Source: CAYVWB01 sp964455395 (GTDB taxonomy: Bacteria; Desulfobacterota; Desulfovibrionia; Desulfovibrionales; Desulfovibrionaceae). From it: a stretch of 64,000 bases of DNA. Location: positions 1 through 64,000 of the forward strand of contig CAYVWB010000005.1 in the NCBI GenBank assembly GCA_964455395.1. Direction: 5' to 3'. Within the stretch, counting starts at the first letter, position 1, and every line of letters starts with the position of its first letter. Both the position numbers and the translations under genes were made by a program. Below the pieces are notes generated by a model. It worked only from the letters and a program-made list of their open reading frames with translations, did no database searches and was not told the origin of the DNA. This document shows, one piece after another, positions 60,747-64,000 of the stretch.

Positions 60747-61807
60747 TACACTGACTCCGAAACGGCTGCGCACTCGGCGAACGCTGTGGCCACGCGCAGG
60801 GTGCGCACGGTGCGCGCCACGTCGTGCACGCGGTGGATGCGCGCGCCCTTGGACGCCGCCAAGGCCGTGGCCACTTGGGTGGCTTCCCCGCGTTCCGCCA
60901 CGGGCAGACCCAGCAGCTTCTCCCAGAGGCTCTTGTAGGAGAGTCCCACCAACACGGGACGACCCAGCGTCGTGAAGACTTCCAGATTGGCCAGCAGCGC
61001 CAGATTGTGCGCCAGGGATTTGCCGAATCCCACGCCGGGGTCCAGCGCCACCCGCGACTCCGGCACGCCCGCTTTCACCAGCATGGCCAGACGATCCTCC
61101 AGGAAGCGGCGCACTTCGTCCACCACGTTGGCGTAGCGGGGCGCGTGTTGCATGACGCCGGGGCGGCCTTGCGCGTGCATGAGCACGTAGCCCGGCGTGT
61201 ATGTGGCCAGGACCTCCTGCAGGGCCGGGTCCCATGCGCAGGCGGAGACGTCGTTGATGATGCTGGCGCCGGCTTCCAACGCTTGCGCGGCCACGCTGGC
61301 CTTGTACGTGTCTACGGAGATGACGGCGGCGCCCGCTCCGCCCGGGGAGATGACGGCGGCGCTCGCTCCGCCCGGGGAGATGACGGCGGCGCCCGCTCCG
61401 CCCGGGGAGATGACGGCGGCGTCGGTCTGCGCGTCATGGCGCGGCGCTCCAGCAGCCTTTGCCGCTGTGGGCGTCTCCCTCGGCCCCCTCGCGGCGACGA
61501 CGCTCGAGTCCGAATCCATCGTCTCCGCAACCGCCTGGATGACCGCCTGGATGACGGGGAGGACTCGCTCGGCTTCGGTGGCGGCGTCCACGGGGTCGGC
61601 GCCGGGGCGGGTGGACTCGCCGCCCACGTCCAGGATGTGCGCGCCTTGTTGCGCGAGGGAGAGCGCGTGCCGGACGGCGGCCGCCGTGTCGTCATGGCGG
61701 CCGCCGTCGTGGAAGGAGTCCGGGGTGACGTTGACCACGCCCATGACGAGCCACGGCGCCGCAACGAGACGGCGGCCTGCGGCGAGCTCCCAGACGAGGT
61801 CAAGCAT
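60746..61807 (-). CDS. folP: Dihydropteroate synthase with tandem-repeat insertion
   Basis: This 353-residue protein condenses DHPP with p-aminobenzoate in folate synthesis. Motifs include NVTPDSFHDGG (26-36), LDVGGESTRPGA (59-70), ISVDTYK (163-169), INDVSA and DPGVGFGKS. Usual length is about 280. An insertion of ~70 residues lies between the DVGGESTRPG strand and ISVDTYK, roughly 91-161. Its last part is three copies of a 10-residue unit ending in AAVIS that runs directly into the native VISVDT strand. The gene sits 2 bases after ftsH. The core motifs are intact, so it is probably active. Confidence 0.9.
   Translation of the reverse strand: MLDLVWELAAGRRLVAAPWLVMGVVNVTPDSFHDGGRHDDTAAAVRHALSLAQQGAHILDVGGESTRPGADPVDAATEAERVLPVIQAVIQAVAETMDSDSSVVAARGPRETPTAAKAAGAPRHDAQTDAAVISPGGAGAAVISPGGASAAVISPGGAGAAVISVDTYKASVAAQALEAGASIINDVSACAWDPALQEVLATYTPGYVLMHAQGRPGVMQHAPRYANVVDEVRRFLEDRLAMLVKAGVPESRVALDPGVGFGKSLAHNLALLANLEVFTTLGRPVLVGLSYKSLWEKLLGLPVAERGEATQVATALAASKGARIHRVHDVARTVRTLRVATAFAECAAVSESV
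61321..61421 (-). repeat. 30-nt tandem repeat inside folP
   Basis: Three full 30-nt units (61321-61350, 61351-61380, 61381-61410) and an 11-nt partial unit follow in series. They differ by one or two bases. Unit length is a multiple of three, so copy number can change without loss of frame. The encoded unit AAVISPGGAG ends at the beta-strand that carries the sulfonamide/pABA-site motif VISVDTYK. Confidence 0.95.
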
Positions 61808-61809
61808 GA

Positions 61810-63918
61810 TTACCCTTTGGGCTCCTTGTCCTTGGGGGGTTCGCTTTCGTCGGCCTGTTCGGATTCGCCGGGCGTTTCGTCGGTTTGTCGCCGTTTCGCT
61901 TGCTCCTCCTGGATTTCGGCGAAGGATTTGGGCTTGGGCGGCGCTTCGTGGGGGTCCTTGTGGCGGTCGGTCTCCACGGAGGTTGTCTTGTCTGCTTCGT
62001 GCTGGCTGTCGGGGCCGGGTTCGAAGTCGAACTCGTCTTCGGCCTCTTCCTTGGGGTCGGAAGCGGCGAGTTTGGCGGCTTGGTTCTTGACGGTCTTGAT
62101 CTTGGGAGCCTTGCCATTGCTCATGGGCGGGAGGGTCTCGCCGCGGATGATGGCGTCGAGCTCCACGCCGGTGATGGTCTCGCGCTCCAGAAGCGCTTCC
62201 GCGATGGCGTGGAGGGTGTCCATGTTGTCGCGCAGCAGCTCCATGGCCTTGTCGTACGCTTCGGTGACGATGCGTTTGACTTCGGCGTCGATGAGTCGGG
62301 AGGTTTCCTCGGAGTAGTCCTTGTAGTGACCGAGGTCGCGGCCGATGAAGATCTCGTCCTGCTTCTCGCCATAGGAGAGGGGCCCCAGCGCGTCACTCAT
62401 GCCGTAGTTGCAGACCATGCGTCGCGCGGTCTGGGTGGCGCGTTCGATGTCGTTGGAGGCGCCGGTGGTGAACTGCTTGAAGATGAGCTCTTCGGCGGCG
62501 CGTCCGCCCATGGCCATGGCGAGCTGACTTTCCAGGTAGTCGCGGGAGTAGCTCAGGCGGTCCTCCTCCGGCAGGAACTGGGTGACGCCGAGCGCGCGAC
62601 CGCGGGGTATGATGGTGACTTTGTGCAAGGTGTCCGCGCCGGGCAGCAAGCGGCCCACCAGGGCGTGTCCCGCTTCGTGATAGGCGGTGGTGCGCTTTTC
62701 ATGTTCGGACATGATGAGGCTGCGGCGCTCCTTGCCCATGAGGACCTTGTCCTTGGCTTCGTCGAAGTCGGCCATCTCCACCATGTTCTTGTCATGGCGG
62801 GCGGCGTTGAGCGCAGCTTCGTTGACGAGGTTCTCCAGATCCGCGCCGGAGAAGCCCGGGGTTCCTTTGGCGATGACGTCCAGGTCCACGTTGTCGGCCA
62901 AGGTGGTCTTGCGGGAATGGACTTCCAGGATGCGCTTGCGTCCCCGCACATCCGGAGTGGGCACCACCACCTGCCGGTCGAAGCGGCCGGGCCGCAACAG
63001 CGCGGGGTCCAGCACGTCCGGTCGGTTGGTGGCTGCGATGAGGATGACGCCCTCGTTGGATTCGAAGCCGTCCATCTCCACGAGGAGCTGGTTCAGGGTC
63101 TGTTCGCGTTCGTCATGTCCGCCGCCCAGTCCGGCGCCGCGCTGGCGGCCCACGGCGTCGATCTCGTCGATGAAGATGAGGCACGGCGCGTTCTTCTTTC
63201 CTTGGATGAAGAGGTCGCGCACGCGGGAAGCGCCCACGCCCACGAACATCTCCACGAAGTCCGAGCCGGAGATGGTGAAGAACGGCACGCCGGCTTCCCC
63301 GGCCACGGCCCGCGAGAGCAGCGTCTTGCCGGTGCCCGGGGGGCCCACCAGCAGCACGCCCTTGGGGATGCGCCCGCCCAGCCGGGTGAATTTCTTGGGT
63401 TCGCGCAGAAACTCCACCACTTCGGCGAGCTCGTCCTTGGCTTCATCCACGCCGGCCACGTCCTCGAAGGTGACGCGACCGTTTTCCTGGGTGATGAGCT
63501 TGGCTTTGGAGCGGCCGAAGCTCATGGCCTTGCCGCCCCCCCCTTGCATCTGCCGCATGAAGAATATCCACACGCCGATCAGCAACAGAAAAGGGAACCA
63601 GGAGAGGAGCAGGGTCATCAACAGGGAGTCTTCCTGAGGCTCCGCTTTGATGGCGACCCCGCGCGCCTTGAGCGTCTTGACGAGCTCGGGGTCGTCGGGC
63701 GCGAAGGTGTAGAAACGACCGCCTTCGGCGAGCTCCCCCATGACGCGCTGGCCTTGGATGGTGACCTGGGTGACGCTGCCGGACTCCACGCGCTGCATGA
63801 AGTCGCTGTAGGTGATCTCCTGAGCCATGTTGTGAGGCTGGCTGAAGAGGTTGAAGAGGACCACGATGACCAGCGAGATCACGGCCCAGAGGATGAGATT
63901 CTTGCTGATTGAGTTCAA
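61810..63918 (-). CDS. ftsH: ATP-dependent zinc metalloprotease FtsH
   Basis: This 702-residue membrane protease degrades misfolded membrane and short-lived soluble proteins. Two N-terminal membrane helices flank a periplasmic domain. The AAA+ module has Walker A GPPGTGKTLLSRA, Walker B IFIDEIDAVGRQRG, and the SRH at ATNRPDVLDPALLRPGRFDR. The protease site is HEAGH (YHEAGHALVGRLLPG). The C-terminal ~100 residues are an acidic, Lys/Glu-rich disordered tail longer than in E. coli. The start is a TTG at 63918 with an AAGGAG site; no ATG with a ribosome site is near. Confidence 0.96.
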   Translation of the reverse strand: MNSISKNLILWAVISLVIVVLFNLFSQPHNMAQEITYSDFMQRVESGSVTQVTIQGQRVMGELAEGGRFYTFAPDDPELVKTLKARGVAIKAEPQEDSLLMTLLLSWFPFLLLIGVWIFFMRQMQGGGGKAMSFGRSKAKLITQENGRVTFEDVAGVDEAKDELAEVVEFLREPKKFTRLGGRIPKGVLLVGPPGTGKTLLSRAVAGEAGVPFFTISGSDFVEMFVGVGASRVRDLFIQGKKNAPCLIFIDEIDAVGRQRGAGLGGGHDEREQTLNQLLVEMDGFESNEGVILIAATNRPDVLDPALLRPGRFDRQVVVPTPDVRGRKRILEVHSRKTTLADNVDLDVIAKGTPGFSGADLENLVNEAALNAARHDKNMVEMADFDEAKDKVLMGKERRSLIMSEHEKRTTAYHEAGHALVGRLLPGADTLHKVTIIPRGRALGVTQFLPEEDRLSYSRDYLESQLAMAMGGRAAEELIFKQFTTGASNDIERATQTARRMVCNYGMSDALGPLSYGEKQDEIFIGRDLGHYKDYSEETSRLIDAEVKRIVTEAYDKAMELLRDNMDTLHAIAEALLERETITGVELDAIIRGETLPPMSNGKAPKIKTVKNQAAKLAASDPKEEAEDEFDFEPGPDSQHEADKTTSVETDRHKDPHEAPPKPKSFAEIQEEQAKRRQTDETPGESEQADESEPPKDKEPKG

Positions 63919-64000
63919 GACTGGCTCCTTGAGCGGCTCTGACGGCGCGGAGCGCGCGTCGGGCCGTCGTCTATTCGTCTGCGGAAGGCGCTTGCCTCCG

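Noticed and set aside
61321..61421. Possible CRISPR or mobile repeat
   Set aside because: The 30-nt units are contiguous, lie inside folP and stay in frame; no spacers or transposase nearby.

Overview
The window looks like a chromosomal segment of a GC-rich, Gram-negative sulfate reducer of the Desulfovibrio group (Desulfovibrionales). The main evidence is a QmoC-type membrane subunit of the sulfate-reduction electron-transfer chain, the Desulfovibrio-like gene order ftsH-folP-cdaA-ybbR-glmM-galU, a TRAP dicarboxylate-type transporter and an outer-membrane beta-barrel protein. A 10-base run of N at 2275-2284 marks an assembly gap. It splits one large gene so that it appears to change frame.

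Layout. 1-4055: a secreted FecR/TPR/beta-barrel protein on the minus strand, broken by the gap. 4056-5444: an AT-richer accessory patch with a HEPN-like protein. 5445-11236: a five-gene peptide/dipeptide ABC importer on the plus strand. 11237-14738: an accessory stretch with a structured small-RNA candidate that has its own promoter and terminator, a DUF3800 protein, a probably frameshifted small secreted ORF, a repeat-rich cysteine-framed secreted protein, and tRNA-Thr(CGU). 14739-19801: a metallophosphoesterase, then a minus-strand Mn/Zn-type ABC importer whose permease is fused to a DtxR/MntR-like domain. 20354-22272: qmoC and an acidic downstream partner, with no qmoA or qmoB nearby. 22367-33400: a cyclase-FHA protein, a WecA-like transferase, a MerR-like regulator, a copper P-type ATPase, a CheX-like protein, two tandem paralogous small proteins, CbiB and a YkgJ-like protein. 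33595-36591: a TRAP transporter. 36788-39327: a VOC protein, argD and dut.

The most unusual part is 39440-46594, a seven-gene minus-strand operon. In order of transcription it encodes an XXXCH-type protein, a PHP-like protein, an amphi-Trp protein, a PhoU domain fused to an APH-type kinase, an ATP-grasp enzyme, an HprK-related kinase and a CofD/YvcK-like protein. The ATP-grasp, HprK-related, CofD-like and XXXCH members match what I remember of the poorly characterised 'GAK' (grasp and kinase) system. The PhoU-kinase fusion and the PHP-like protein suggest a wider system linked to phosphate. The neighbouring genes phoB, phoR, pstB and phoU (46893-51012) carry a PHO-box-like direct repeat upstream of phoB.

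51139-63918 is core housekeeping on the minus strand: trmL, pepF, priA, galU, glmM, ybbR, cdaA (c-di-AMP synthase), folP and ftsH. folP carries an in-frame 30-nt tandem repeat insertion. All functions are inferred from reading the sequence by eye. No database search was run.
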